A DNA stretch of 64,000 bases from Acrocarpospora phusangensis (GCF_016862995.1 NZ_BOOA01000002.1:62001-126000), one strand, 5' to 3'; shown: positions 36,185 through 45,715, numbered from the stretch's first letter. Notes: a model not told the origin generated them from the sequence alone. A program made the numbers and translations.

Positions 36185-37498
36185 CTAGGGACGACCGAGA
36201 GCGCGGTAGTTCCAGCCCGCCGCCCGCCACGTCTCCGCATCCAACGCATTACGCCCATCAACGATGTTCCGCGTATTCACCACCGCCCCAATAGCCTCCG
36301 GATCGAGATCCACGAACTCCTGCCACTCAGTCAGCAGCAGCACCACATCCGCGTCGTTCGCCGCCTCCAGCACCGAATCCGCAGTCCCAAGATCGGGATG
36401 CGCCTTCCGTACATTGGTCAAGGCCACCGGGTCGTACACGGTGACCGCCCCACCCTGCTGCCCGATCGTCAGCGCCACATCCAACGCCGGCGAATCCCGA
36501 ATATCATCAGAATTCGGCTTGAACGCCGCCCCCAGCACCCCCACGATCCTCCGCCGGAACGACCCCCCCACGAGATCACGAGCCAGATCCACCATCCGCG
36601 CCCGCCGCCGCATATTGATCGCATCCACCTCACGCAGGAACGTGAGCGCCTGATCCGCCCCCAGTTCCCCCGCCCGCGCCATGAACGCCCGAATGTCCTT
36701 GGGCAGACACCCACCCCCGAACCCCAACCCCGGGTTCAGGAACCTCCCCCCGATCCGCTCATCGAACGACAACGCCAGCGAAAGCTGCTTCACATCCGCA
36801 TGCGCAGCCTCGCACACCTCCGCCATCGCATTGATGAACGAGATCTTGGTGGCCAGAAACGCGTTCGCCGCCGACTTGACCAGCTCCGCGGTCGGAAAAT
36901 CGGCCACCACCGTCGGCACGTCCCCCAACGGCGCGTACACGTCCCGGAGAATTTTCTCCGCCCGCTCCGACTGCACCCCGAACACCAGCCGATCCGGCTT
37001 CAAGGTGTCCTGAACCGCGAACCCCTCCCGCAGGAACTCCGGATTCCACGCGAGCTCCACATGCGACCCCGCCAGATGCGACAGCTTGTCCGCCAGCCGC
37101 TGGGCCGTACCGACCGGAACCGTGGACTTCCCCACGATCAGGCACTCTCGCTTCAGCCGCGGCGCCAGCGCCTCGATCACCGCGTCGAGCGCGGACACGT
37201 CCGCCGCGTACTCCCCCTTCTTCTGCGGCGTCCCCACACACACGAAGTGCACGTCCCCGAACTCCGCCACTTCGTCATAGGACGTGGTGAACCGCAACCG
37301 CCCGTTCGCGAGGTTCCGCCGCAGAACCTCCTCCAGCTCAGGTTCGTGGATGGGCAACTCGCCCCGCTGCAGACTCGCGACCTTCTCCGGCTCGACGTCC
37401 AGACCGAGAACCTCGAACCCCAGCTCGGCCATGCACGCGGCGTGCGTGGCCCCCAGATACCCGGTCCCCAACACCGTCAGACGGTACGGCACGGCCAC
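36185..37498 (-). CDS. ugd: UDP-glucose/GDP-mannose dehydrogenase family protein (UDP-glucose 6-dehydrogenase)
   Basis: A 437-residue enzyme that oxidises UDP-glucose to UDP-glucuronate with two NAD+. N-terminal NAD fold LTVLGTGYLGATHA, the catalytic-Cys loop GFGGGCLPKD, and the C-terminal domain GAAFKPNSDDIRDSPAL are conserved. It starts at a GTG (37498). The sugar probably feeds cell-surface polysaccharide. The gene stands alone, divergent from the acyl-CoA dehydrogenase. Confidence 0.94.
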   Translation of the reverse strand: MAVPYRLTVLGTGYLGATHAACMAELGFEVLGLDVEPEKVASLQRGELPIHEPELEEVLRRNLANGRLRFTTSYDEVAEFGDVHFVCVGTPQKKGEYAADVSALDAVIEALAPRLKRECLIVGKSTVPVGTAQRLADKLSHLAGSHVELAWNPEFLREGFAVQDTLKPDRLVFGVQSERAEKILRDVYAPLGDVPTVVADFPTAELVKSAANAFLATKISFINAMAEVCEAAHADVKQLSLALSFDERIGGRFLNPGLGFGGGCLPKDIRAFMARAGELGADQALTFLREVDAINMRRRARMVDLARDLVGGSFRRRIVGVLGAAFKPNSDDIRDSPALDVALTIGQQGGAVTVYDPVALTNVRKAHPDLGTADSVLEAANDADVVLLLTEWQEFVDLDPEAIGAVVNTRNIVDGRNALDAETWRAAGWNYRALGRP

Positions 37499-37684
37499 GC
37501 TCCCTCCGTTTGCTCATCTTTTGCGTCCCGGAATGTTATCCCAGGTTAGGGCACCTGCCAGTGATCCCCTCGCAACACAGCAATCCACAGGAAGTGCCCT
37601 TTAAGGGATGTACCGCTCCACTGATGACAGCTGTGCATACCCACCCCTGGCCCGCCCAATAGTTGGACGTCCTAGAATCTGTCT

Positions 37685-38848
37685 ATGAGTGTGCCTCTCT
37701 ACTCGCCCAGCGAAGAGCACGAGATGCTGCGCGAGGCCGTCCGCGCCCTCGCCGACGAGAAGATCGCCCCGCGCGCCGCGTCCGCCGACGAAAGCGAGGA
37801 GTTCCCCGCCGACGTCTACAAGGACCTCGTCGCGGCCGACTTCCACGCCATCCACATCCCCGAGGAGTACGGCGGCGCCGGTGCCGACGCCCTGGCCACC
37901 GTCATCGTCATCGAGGAGATCGCCCGCGCCTGCGCGTCCTCCTCCTTGATCCCCGCCGTCAACAAACTCGGCACCGTCCCCCTCCTGCTCTCCGCGTCAG
38001 AGGACCTCAAGGCCCAGTACCTGGCCCCGGTCGCCCGCGGCGACGGCATGTTCTCCTACGCCCTCTCCGAGGCCGACGCCGGCTCCGACGCCGCCGCCAT
38101 GAAGACCCGCGCGGTCCAGGACGGCGACCACTACGTCCTCAACGGCACCAAGTCCTGGATCACCAACGCCGGAATCTCCGAGTACTACACGGTGATGGCC
38201 GTCACCGACCCCACCGCCGGCCCCCGCGGCATCTCCGCATTCGTCGTCGAGAAGTCCGACCCCGGCGTCACCTTCGGCCCGAAGGAGAAGAAACTCGGCA
38301 TCAAGGGTTCCCCCACCCGCCAGGTCATCCTCGAAAACGTCCGCATCCCCGCCACCCGGATGATCGGCGCCCCCGGCACCGGCTTCAAAACCGCGCTGGC
38401 CACCCTCGACCACACCCGCATCACCATCGCCGCCCAGGCCCTCGGCATCGCCCAAGGCGCCCTCGACTACGCGATCGACTACGTCAAGCAGCGCAAACAG
38501 TTCGGCCGCCCCATCGCCGACTTCCAGGGCCTCCAATTCATGATCGCCGACATGGCCATGAAACTCGAAGCCGCCCGCCAGCTCACCTACGCCGCCGCCG
38601 CCAAATCCGAACAGGCCATGCACGGCACCCCCGTCAAGGACCTCACCTTCTTCTCCAGTGCCGCCAAATGCGCCGCCAGCGACGCCGCCATGGACATCAC
38701 CACCGACGCCGTCCAACTCCTCGGCGGCTACGGCTACACCCGCGACTACCCGGTAGAACGCATGATGCGCGACGCCAAAATCACCCAAATCTACGAGGGC
38801 ACCAACCAGATCCAGCGCATGGTGATGGCCCGCCAACTCCTGAAGTAG
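37685..38848 (+). CDS. Acyl-CoA dehydrogenase; its 3' end is the attachment site of the adjacent island
   Basis: A 387-residue flavoenzyme that introduces the alpha-beta double bond in acyl-CoA. Conserved stretches: [12 protein letters not shown] (FAD/substrate), [15 protein letters not shown]-like helices ([18 protein letters not shown]), the catalytic-base region [12 protein letters not shown] near the C-terminus, and [10 protein letters not shown]. The length is normal and the product is intact. Its last ~67 coding bases, stop and downstream hairpin are duplicated at 51998-52113 with only synonymous differences in the coding part, so an integrating element has replaced or re-supplied the 3' end. 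Chain-length preference is unknown. Confidence 0.95.
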   Translation: MSVPLYSPSEEHEMLREAVRALADEKIAPRAASADESEEFPADVYKDLVAADFHAIHIPEEYGGAGADALATVIVIEEIARACASSSLIPAVNKLGTVPLLLSASEDLKAQYLAPVARGDGMFSYALSEADAGSDAAAMKTRAVQDGDHYVLNGTKSWITNAGISEYYTVMAVTDPTAGPRGISAFVVEKSDPGVTFGPKEKKLGIKGSPTRQVILENVRIPATRMIGAPGTGFKTALATLDHTRITIAAQALGIAQGALDYAIDYVKQRKQFGRPIADFQGLQFMIADMAMKLEAARQLTYAAAAKSEQAMHGTPVKDLTFFSSAAKCAASDAAMDITTDAVQLLGGYGYTRDYPVERMMRDAKITQIYEGTNQIQRMVMARQLLK

Positions 38849-38942
38849 CCCCTGACATGCAGAAACCCCGCCATGCGCGGTCTGTGGGCGGGGTTCCTGA
38901 TGTCCGATTCGGCATCCTAAGCGATCACTGTTCCGTCCCTGT
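38782..38942 (+). repeat. Left copy of the island-flanking repeat (att-like)
   Basis: It covers the last ~67 bases of the acyl-CoA dehydrogenase gene, its terminator hairpin and ~45 bases beyond, ending in ACTGTTCCGTCCCTGT. Its partner is 51998-52156. Differences are concentrated in third codon positions and the hairpin loop. Confidence 0.85.
38864..38895 (+). terminator. Terminator after acyl-CoA dehydrogenase (left copy)
   Basis: A perfect 9-bp stem AACCCCGCC / GGCGGGGTT with a 14-base loop follows the stop codon by 15 bases. The same stem with a different loop occurs in the right repeat copy. Confidence 0.75.
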
Positions 38943-39176
38943 TCCGTGAGAGATTGGCCGCGGCCGGAACAGGCGGTCGTCTATGGCTTGCCGGGCGCGG
39001 TCGTGGGAGCCCGGCATCATGTGGGCGTAAACACGGAGAGTGAAGCCCGGATCGGCGTGGCCGAGGTATTCGGCGAGCTCTTTGATGGAGACGGCTCCGG
39101 CGAGCATGACGCTCGCGTAGTAGTGGCGGAGCTGGTGAAGACCTTCCTTCCGGGAGGCCAAGCCGCCACTCACGCG
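38925..39176 (-). pseudogene. Tyrosine recombinase (integrase) C-terminal remnant
   Basis: The frame encodes the catalytic C-terminal half of a phage-type integrase: LHQLRHYYASVML (His and Arg of the HxxR box), EYLGHADPGFTLRVYAH (second His and the nucleophile Tyr). The upstream N-terminal and core-binding domains are missing, and the sequence before about 39176 is unrelated. It ends inside the left flanking repeat, exactly where an element integrase is expected. Not functional as it stands. Confidence 0.8.
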
Positions 39177-40206
39177 GCAGGGGCAGGCCGACGGGGAAGG
39201 TGAGGAGAGGTGGAAGCGAGAGAGAGTAAGGGTGAGCCCTTTGGAGGGTGGGGGTGTGCGCCCTGGACGATCCAGCGGGGCGGCCCGCGGGGAGCGGACG
39301 CGCCGGGGGATGGGTGCACAGCGCTGCCCAGGTGCCATCTACGGCCAGTACGGAAAGTGCACACGACGATCATTCTTCATCTGTTGATTCGCGCGCTCGC
39401 CCGCCGGCGGCTGCGGCCTCTTCGGGCCGGTCCGCCGGCAGCGGCGCGAGCCACGCCGACAAGCGGCGTGGCAATACCCGATGGCGGCAGTCGCCTGGTG
39501 TGAGATGGTCTCTTCCCAGCCGTGTGGACGGCCACGACGGGGACGAACCGGAACATGTACACGCGAAGCAGCGTGACCTTCCGTCACCAGCCAGCTGCCC
39601 CGCCTCTGATCTGCTGCTGGTCCTTGGAATCGCAACGCTCGGCGCAGATCATCCCGCGCCTCCGGCACAGCAGGCTGAGTGGGGTCAGGCCTCGCCATGC
39701 AGGACCTCCAGTGCCTGGAGCACATCGGTAACAACGTGGTCCACCTCGTGCTCGTGGTGGGGCCATGGACCCAGTCGATCTAGATCGTACGCACTCCCCT
39801 TGCGCATCCGCCGACGATGTCGGGCGATCCCGAACAAGCTGGGATCTGACTTACGGATGCCCTCGACGCCTGGGAGGTCGTAGGTGTTCACGGCCTCAGC
39901 CGACCCGACCCCGTCTACTAGGACGTGTCTGAGAATTCGGCTTGGCGAAGCCAGGGCACTAAGGACGCGATGACGGCACCCGCGAGGTAGCCTCGGCGCA
40001 ACGCCTAACCAGGCTCCTAGGCCCTGCACGCATTAACTGGCCAATCCACCCAAAAAGCCCATATCCGCCATTGCTATACCCCCCTGACAGACAGAAATCC
40101 GGGTCCGGCCACGCGTAAAATCAGGCCCTCGCCGAAACTTGCTGTAGGTGGCATACTTAACACTTTCTGCCGTATCGGTCACCACCACCATAGAAAAGGG
40201 ACAGGC
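39177..40206. other. About 1 kb without a confident gene at the left end of the island
   Basis: Several frames are open here on both strands but have shadow-like composition. The only one with protein-like composition is the short minus-strand frame at 39685-40029. No hairpins or repeats of note were seen apart from a GC-rich stretch at 39203-39310. G+C falls toward 40100 as the ABC-3C operon begins. Confidence 0.5.
39685..40029 (-). CDS. Short hypothetical protein or gene remnant
   Basis: A frame of up to 114 residues whose C-terminal ~80 residues have plausible protein composition (NTYDLPGVEGIRKSD, then YDLDRLGPWPHHEHEVDHV, ending VLQALEVLHGEA). The N-terminal part looks like noise, so the true start may be an internal GTG near residue 38. 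No family is recognised. It lies among island debris and may be the tail of a broken gene. Confidence 0.3.
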   Translation of the reverse strand: MQGLGAWLGVAPRLPRGCRHRVLSALASPSRILRHVLVDGVGSAEAVNTYDLPGVEGIRKSDPSLFGIARHRRRMRKGSAYDLDRLGPWPHHEHEVDHVVTDVLQALEVLHGEA

Positions 40207-41313
40207 GTGCCACACCAAGCACCAGGAGACCCGCCAGTCCCTCTGTCAGACATACCCGCTCCGCCTCAGGGACAAGTGACTACGGTGGCGAATCTTGCTG
40301 GCGGCACTCCACCGACCCCGAGACAGAGAATCTTCTTCTACACACCTGACGTCTGGGAAGACTTCATCCTTGAGTGGGTAACAGGTCTGCGAGAAGACTA
40401 CTTTCAAATCAAGCGTATCGGCGGATCAAACGATCGAGGTGCCGACGTCGCCGGCTTTTTGAGTCCGGATGGGTTTGAGGGGGAATGGGATTGCTTTCAA
40501 TGTAAGCATTATGAAGAAGCGTTGATGCCCAGCGACGCTTACCCGGAGATCTTTAAGATTCTTAGGTCGGTTGTCGAAGGCCACTACACGATGCCCCGCA
40601 GGTACTATTTCCTTGCCCCACAAGGATGCGGACCAGGTCTTAAGCGAATGCTGAGCAAGCCTAGTGAGCTTCGTACGAAGTTCCTTGAAAAGTTTGAGGG
40701 AGACAAGCCGCTAGGGGCCGGACTTGATGGGAGTTTGGTCGATAAGGTTCGAGGCCTGGCCGAAACGATCGAGTACAATGTTTTTCGGTCAGTGGAAATA
40801 CATGAGATTCTGGAAGTTCATAGTCGCACACCGTACTATGCCCATCGCTTCGGTGGCCCTCTACCAGCACGTCCAGTTGTCCAGACCCCTCCGGAGACGC
40901 CCGAGGAAGAAGAGACACGCTACATTGAGCACCTGCTCAATGTCTATGTCGAACACTTCAAAATGGAGATACAGGGCATCGAGTCTCTGATGTCACATCC
41001 GAAGGCTATGAAACACTTTAGTCGACAGCGCGAGGCCTTTTACAGCGCTGAAGCGCTGAGGGTTTTCGCGCGGGATAGCGTAATGCCCGGTACATTCGAG
41101 GAATTGCAAAACGAGGTATATGAGGGCGTCATTGAGACACAAGAACGCTCCTATCCAGACGGAATGGAACGACTAACGCGAGTCTTGGAGATGGCGACAG
41201 CGTTGAGTCTAACCTCGAATGCACTTATTTCGGTGTCCAACCCAAGAGACAAGCGGGGCATTTGCCATCAGCTGGCAAACTCAGATCGCCTCATCTGGTG
41301 TGACGAGCAATGA
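40207..41313 (+). CDS. ABC-3C system effector: Mrr-like nuclease domain plus ABC-3C C-terminal domain
   Basis: A 368-residue protein. After a Pro-rich ~40-residue lead, residues ~45-125 form a restriction-endonuclease-like fold: WEDFILEW, then GSNDRGADVAGF (Asp80), then FQCKHY (Gln98, Lys100), the D...QxK pattern of Mrr-type PD-(D/E)xK nucleases. The C-terminal ~200 residues are helical and match in character the shared domain of ABC-three-component proteins (many acidic/Tyr-rich helices, for example YIEHLLNVYVEHFKMEI). It is expected to cut nucleic acid when the system fires. G+C is near half, far below the host. It starts at a GTG; the next gene overlaps its stop (ATGA). Confidence 0.8.
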   Translation: MPHQAPGDPPVPLSDIPAPPQGQVTTVANLAGGTPPTPRQRIFFYTPDVWEDFILEWVTGLREDYFQIKRIGGSNDRGADVAGFLSPDGFEGEWDCFQCKHYEEALMPSDAYPEIFKILRSVVEGHYTMPRRYYFLAPQGCGPGLKRMLSKPSELRTKFLEKFEGDKPLGAGLDGSLVDKVRGLAETIEYNVFRSVEIHEILEVHSRTPYYAHRFGGPLPARPVVQTPPETPEEEETRYIEHLLNVYVEHFKMEIQGIESLMSHPKAMKHFSRQREAFYSAEALRVFARDSVMPGTFEELQNEVYEGVIETQERSYPDGMERLTRVLEMATALSLTSNALISVSNPRDKRGICHQLANSDRLIWCDEQ

Positions 41314-41795
41314 TAAACCAACCTCTGAACGGCCCACTAGAGACAGGCATACGAGTACTGGCTATTCTAACTAGCGCATTCCCAGAAGCCTACGACATAA
41401 ATGCTCTCGCGTTTTTTGATTACAGCCTGCTCCACTCTGAGGAGTTTGGAGGCCCGCAGAGTTTACATCCGGATGTTCCTAACCACACGAGCGAGATAGC
41501 TGTGAAACGCGAACTTCTGGAACTTGGGCTACAAGTCATGATTCGCGCGAGACTGGTTACCTTGCAGGTCAGTAGTAGCGGAATTGGTTATGCTGCGACA
41601 GATAATGCGCCCGGTTTCGTGGAACTTCTCGAGTCATCGTATATGCATCAATTGCGAAATCGTGCAGACTGGGTCATTGAGGCCTTTGGAAGTGTAAACC
41701 CTGCCGAGATTCGGGAGAAAATGTCGGCCCTGGGTCGCTGGCCGGAGTTGGTGGACCCATCACCAAGCCGCCGCATGGAGGCAACCGATGAGTAA
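41310..41795 (+). CDS. ABC-3C system middle component
   Basis: A 161-residue protein with helix-rich winged-helix-like composition (ETGIRVLAILTSAFPEAYD, FFDYSLLHSEEFGGP, KRELLELGLQVMIRARLV). The size, the position between effector and ATPase, and the start ...LFDYLLVHSGD-like motif are those of the ABC-3C middle component, thought to bridge sensor ATPase and effector. It overlaps the upstream gene by 4 bases and the downstream ATPase gene by 8, so all three are translated as a unit. Confidence 0.8.
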   Translation: MINQPLNGPLETGIRVLAILTSAFPEAYDINALAFFDYSLLHSEEFGGPQSLHPDVPNHTSEIAVKRELLELGLQVMIRARLVTLQVSSSGIGYAATDNAPGFVELLESSYMHQLRNRADWVIEAFGSVNPAEIREKMSALGRWPELVDPSPSRRMEATDE

Positions 41796-43635
41796 ATTGC
41801 GGCTTACACACCTCAGCTTTATCGGCAAGGGTGTCCCGGATGCAACGGTGGAGTTTGGGTCGGGCCTTACCGTGATATATGGCGCTTCTGACACAGGCAA
41901 ATCGTATATCGTTGAAGCAATCGACTTCATGCTCGGCAGAAAAGCACTAAAATCCATCCCCGAAGCAGAGCCATACTCTACTATTCTGCTGAGTATGATT
42001 TTGCCCGATGATACTGCATTGACTCTAGAGCGATCAATACAGGGCGGTTCATTCCGCGCATATCGCGGCGAGTTCATGAGTGCGCCGAATACGGCACCAG
42101 ATTTCACGCTGGCGGCGGCTCACGGGCAAGCAAGCTCTACGAAGGATAGCCTTTCAGGCTTCCTGCTGCGGCAAATCGGCCTGGATGGTCGTCAGATCCG
42201 GAAGAATAAGCGCAATGAAACCGTTCCCCTGAGCTTCCGAAATCTTTGCTTTTTGTGCATCATCGATGAGACCAAGATGCAAGCCGCTACACCGCCAGCG
42301 CTCTCGGGTCAATACACGACGGCAACAGCAGAGATCTCGACGCTTAAACTGCTCTTGCAGGGCGACGATGATAGTGCGATTGCCCAGGACGCGGGTGCAG
42401 TCGAACGACGGAAGATTGGTAGAGGTAAAGCAGAGGTCCTCGAAGTAGTGATCAGGGATCTTAAGGAGACCCTACTCTCCGCCGACGGCCCTCTTGAGCT
42501 TAATGAGCAGTTGTCCCGCCTCAACAATTCCATCCAGGAGCATACCTCAGCAATAGATTCGATTCTCGACTCACGAACCGGCGTCGCCTCCGAGCATGCC
42601 TCGGCAGTGCGTGTTTACAGCAACCACCAGGCGCGACTTGAAGAGGTCAGCGAGCTTATTTCTCGCTTCTCGCTCCTACTCGCCAAATACGATTCAGATT
42701 TGGACCGGCTAGAAATGGTTCGGGAAGCAGGAAGTCTGCTTGGCTATTTCCGGCCAGGTGTATGCGTATTTTGTGGTGCAGAAGTAGAGCACCAAGCGGC
42801 GGATGTTCACAGCGCAGAGGAGATTTCTGCATTCGGGGAGTCGGTTCTTGTGGAGATTCAAAAGACCAGCATGCTCCGTGAGGATCTGCTCAGCACCCTC
42901 TCCGATCTCCAAACGCAAGAACAGCGCTTGCGGTCGAGCATTCTCGGCTCCACAGCTACAATCCAGCAGCTGCGACAGCAGATCAATGCTTTCGACGAAG
43001 AACTTCAGCCTCAGAGGGTGGCAATACAGGACCTTGTGAACGTAAGGTCGGACATCGAGAGCAAGCTGGCAACTTATGCTCAAATAGAGAAACTAGAGGC
43101 ACTACGGGCAACTGTCCAACCCGAAGATCCAGAGAATCTGCCAACCCCTACTGGCCTTAACGAAAAAGTACTGATAGAGCTTGCCGCGTCAATTAAGGAA
43201 GTACTCCATCAGTGGTCGGTGCCAATTGCGGACTCCGTTACATATAGCAAAAGCGCTAATGATCTCTTCGTCGGCGATCAAGCCCGAGGTTCGCGAGGAA
43301 AAGGCGTGCGATCCATTCTTCATGCCGCCTTTACGCTCGGGTTGGCCCAATACTGTTTCGATCGCGATCTGGAACATCCCGGATTCGTCGTCCTCGATTC
43401 TCCCCTTATTACATATCGGGAACCAGAGCCCGGGGTAAGCGAAGGACCTTCGGAAGAGGAATTTGCGAGCGTTGCAGACGCTTTTTATTTCTATATAGAT
43501 TTCCAGTTTGATGGTCAGTGTATTGTCGTCGAGAACACCGACCCTCCAGCAAACTTGTCCGACGAGGTGAAACTTGTTCACTTCACTAAGCGCCGCGATT
43601 TCGGCCGTTATGGGTTCTTTCCGGTTCCCGTTTGA
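41788..43635 (+). CDS. ABC-3C system SMC/Rad50-like ABC ATPase
   Basis: A 615-residue ATPase. Walker A is GASDTGKSY near residue 30, and a long coiled coil spans roughly residues 200-450. A CxxC pair in CVFCGAEVEHQ (about residue 327) sits mid-coil like a zinc hook. The C-terminal half-site has the signature-like SRGKGVRSI, then Walker B FVVLDSPLI. This is the Rad50/SMC-type head and coil used by ABC-3C conflict systems, where the ATPase is thought to sense invading or aberrant nucleic acid. It overlaps the middle component. The low-G+C block ends with this gene. Confidence 0.85.
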   Translation: MSKLRLTHLSFIGKGVPDATVEFGSGLTVIYGASDTGKSYIVEAIDFMLGRKALKSIPEAEPYSTILLSMILPDDTALTLERSIQGGSFRAYRGEFMSAPNTAPDFTLAAAHGQASSTKDSLSGFLLRQIGLDGRQIRKNKRNETVPLSFRNLCFLCIIDETKMQAATPPALSGQYTTATAEISTLKLLLQGDDDSAIAQDAGAVERRKIGRGKAEVLEVVIRDLKETLLSADGPLELNEQLSRLNNSIQEHTSAIDSILDSRTGVASEHASAVRVYSNHQARLEEVSELISRFSLLLAKYDSDLDRLEMVREAGSLLGYFRPGVCVFCGAEVEHQAADVHSAEEISAFGESVLVEIQKTSMLREDLLSTLSDLQTQEQRLRSSILGSTATIQQLRQQINAFDEELQPQRVAIQDLVNVRSDIESKLATYAQIEKLEALRATVQPEDPENLPTPTGLNEKVLIELAASIKEVLHQWSVPIADSVTYSKSANDLFVGDQARGSRGKGVRSILHAAFTLGLAQYCFDRDLEHPGFVVLDSPLITYREPEPGVSEGPSEEEFASVADAFYFYIDFQFDGQCIVVENTDPPANLSDEVKLVHFTKRRDFGRYGFFPVPV

Positions 43636-43774
43636 TACTGCACGCCGTAGAGGGCTTCTCGCCCTGCCTGAAAGACGACAGTGGCGAGCCGGTGGCGTGT
43701 GATCATGTGAGGCAGTGTTGCTGTACAGCAAACCGCGACCCCTTCGATGCGAACTGTAGGCGACGGGAAGACTG

Positions 43775-44383
43775 GTGGTTATGACTGCTGAGACCTGGTC
43801 GGCGATAGCCGCGTTCATCGCCTTAAGCGGGAGCTTTCTCGCCTGGAAGGCCGCGGCGAAGTCCGCCGACGCAGCATCGCGACTTACGGAGATTGAGCGG
43901 CGTCGGTGGCATCACGAGATGACGCCCCAACTCAGAGCCGCCGTGGTGGCTCCGAAGGTGTGGGACAATGCTGAATTACGTCTACTGCTGCTTGGCCCGA
44001 CGGCCCTGCATGAGGTGACGCTGACGGTGTCGATTCGGGATGACTGGCCGGATCGCAAATCGACGCTGGCAGGCGGGCCCACCGCCGACGAGATCGCTGC
44101 CACAATCTGGGGGCCGTACCGGTTCAACAGGGCTATCGACGGAGGAAGCGAGGACGGGCGGTCCGTTGAGACCTTTCGTCTTACTATGGGGGACTACAAG
44201 CCCATTGCACTGATCAGGTCGGCATGGCCTCGCTGGACGAACCAAGACCACTGGCGCACCAAGTACGCGGACGCCCCCGTACGGATCGCCGTCACGTGCG
44301 AGCATCCCGATTACGAGCCCTGGACGGTCCACCTTGAGGTTCCGGTGGACATCGACGAGCAGGCGTTCTTCAAGCCGAAGTAG
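43775..44383 (+). CDS. Hypothetical single-pass membrane protein
   Basis: About 202 residues. The N-terminus has one hydrophobic segment (TWSAIAAFIALSGSFLAWKAAA) followed by a short coiled stretch (DAASRLTEIERRRWHHEM) and a ~140-residue soluble beta-rich domain. No family is recognised; proteins of this shape are common hypothetical genes in actinomycetes. GTG 43775 or ATG 43781 can both serve as start. G+C is higher than in the ABC-3C genes, so it may have a different origin, and it is probably not part of that system. Confidence 0.65.
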   Translation: MVMTAETWSAIAAFIALSGSFLAWKAAAKSADAASRLTEIERRRWHHEMTPQLRAAVVAPKVWDNAELRLLLLGPTALHEVTLTVSIRDDWPDRKSTLAGGPTADEIAATIWGPYRFNRAIDGGSEDGRSVETFRLTMGDYKPIALIRSAWPRWTNQDHWRTKYADAPVRIAVTCEHPDYEPWTVHLEVPVDIDEQAFFKPK

Positions 44384-45141
44384 CAACCTCCGGTTCCTCA
44401 GGCCGGAAGTCGGGCCACCCACCGTCCGACGATGAGGAAGCCTCATGTTCGAAAGGCGCGCATGAGCTACTCCGTTAATTGGCGGACCGGAGTGCTCGTA
44501 GTCGGCGCACTCTCGGTGTAGTCGTTGGACCTCGGACAGGAGGATCATCAGTAGAGCGATGACATCTCGTCTTGCGCCTAGATGGCCGACCTGCAAGACG
44601 GAGTGCCGTACCGCCTCCAGTGCTCGGACCCGGCGGCCCTGCGCTCGTGTCGGCTTTTCCAGCGGATGATGGGCGACCCGCTGGATTGGGTAGTCCGGCG
44701 ACACGGGATATGTGCGGGATGCTCTTCTCTGTGTAGATACCTGGGTACGGTCTAGCCGCAGGTGAGAGGTCGAATCGGCATAGATTCCATACTGGTCTTG
44801 AAAACCGCCACGCATGAAGCGAGGTGGCTGTGGTCGTGACGATCGCTCACTCCGGTGTCGCCGTACAGAGTCAGGGTGATCGGAGCACTGATCTTCGTTC
44901 CTCAGCCCCAGCCCATCGGATTCCGGGGGAAGCGCCGATTGCGGCTTAATCACGCGTTCTCCCTGTGTCCTCCGGTTAGCTATCGGTCCCCCTCTTACCC
45001 GCTCGTTGCGCGGGGCCATCACGAACAGGCTCAAGGTCGGGAGGCTGCGTCCGAGGAGAGGCAAGAGCGGCGGTAACCGCACCAGGGCTAAGGCGCAGGC
45101 GGTGAGCGGTGTCCGCATACGTTGCTCTGTCACGGCAGTCC
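44384..45141. other. About 760 bases with no supported gene
   Basis: Frames on both strands are interrupted or shadow-like. A short segment at about 44600-44650 (TGCTCGGACC.GGCGGCC) resembles a segment at about 51145-51170 in the same island, hinting at a shared broken ancestor. No RNA gene is seen. Confidence 0.5.
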
Positions 45142-45178
45142 AAGCGCCCCTGCCCTCGACACGAGAGTAGGGGCGCTT
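45142..45178 (-). terminator. Hairpin downstream of the small island operon
   Basis: A perfect 10-bp stem AAGCGCCCCT / AGGGGCGCTT with a 17-base loop lies 17 bases beyond the stop of the minus-strand gene at 45195. It probably terminates that transcript. Confidence 0.7.
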
Positions 45179-45194
45179 CGACGGACGGGTCGCC

Positions 45195-45428
45195 TTAGCT
45201 TGGTGACTCCCGTAGTCGGTTCAGCAGTTCGGTGGCGTCTCGCGTCCTGAGCAGTCGCCAGACGTGTGCGCGCGTCCAGTGGCAGGTTCCCATGGGTGTG
45301 GAGACTCCCGCCTGGTTGAGCTCATCGGCGATGGCCTGATCTCCCATGCCGGCTATCTGCATGCGGACGACCTTCTCCCTTGCCTCGGGCGAGATGCAAG
45401 CAGGGCGGCCCCTGCGGTGGCCGCTCAT
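45195..45428 (-). CDS. Small helix-turn-helix protein, resolvase C-terminal-like
   Basis: A 77-residue protein with a basic start (SGHRRGRPACISPEAREKVVRM) and a helix-turn-helix-like core (QAIADELNQAGVSTPMG, then WTRAHVWRLLRTR). This matches the DNA-binding C-terminal region of serine recombinases and related small actinobacterial proteins. No catalytic recombinase domain is present, so it is either a regulator or a relic. Its ATG overlaps the stop of the membrane-protein gene upstream (ATGA). Confidence 0.65.
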   Translation of the reverse strand: MSGHRRGRPACISPEAREKVVRMQIAGMGDQAIADELNQAGVSTPMGTCHWTRAHVWRLLRTRDATELLNRLRESPS

Positions 45429-45715
45429 GTCTGGCTCCTAAAGAGCCCGATGATGGCCCTGACGATGTCGACGAGGAACTTCAACATCGCCCGTAGGATC
45501 TTCTCGGCGCGTTTGCACCGCTCGATGTCGGTGCTCAACACGGCCACACAGCCGAGGAAGATGACGAAAAGCACGACCAGCACGAGAACGCTGGACAGGA
45601 CGCTAACGAAAATGTTGGCCGAGGCAGATGGCTCGGCTGGCAGCCCTGCGATGTGCAGGACCACGGAATGGGTGTATGGCACCCTTGACTCCCGGGTGAA
45701 CGCGGGAGCGCGCAT
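45425..45715 (-). CDS. Small membrane protein, function unknown
   Basis: About 96 residues from an ATG at 45715; the same frame is open to 45937, but that would overlap the upstream gene by 131 bases. One strong membrane helix (IFVSVLSSVLVLVVLFVIFL) is followed by a basic amphipathic tail (ERCKRAEKILRAMLKFLVDI). It overlaps the downstream helix-turn-helix gene, so the two are coupled. No ribosome site is obvious. Function unknown. Confidence 0.5.
   Translation of the reverse strand: MRAPAFTRESRVPYTHSVVLHIAGLPAEPSASANIFVSVLSSVLVLVVLFVIFLGCVAVLSTDIERCKRAEKILRAMLKFLVDIVRAIIGLFRSQT

Noticed and set aside
38864-38895. A tRNA or tmRNA at the island border
   Set aside because: The stem-loop is a simple terminator hairpin; no cloverleaf can be drawn, and the duplicated sequence is the end of a protein gene.
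39339-39734. A 131-residue minus-strand frame at the left end of the island
   Set aside because: Composition is shadow-like, there is no ribosome site, and it overlaps the better 39685-40029 frame.
43982-45133. A 383-residue minus-strand frame in the island
   Set aside because: Overlaps the plausible plus-strand membrane protein and has Arg/His-rich shadow composition without recognisable segments.
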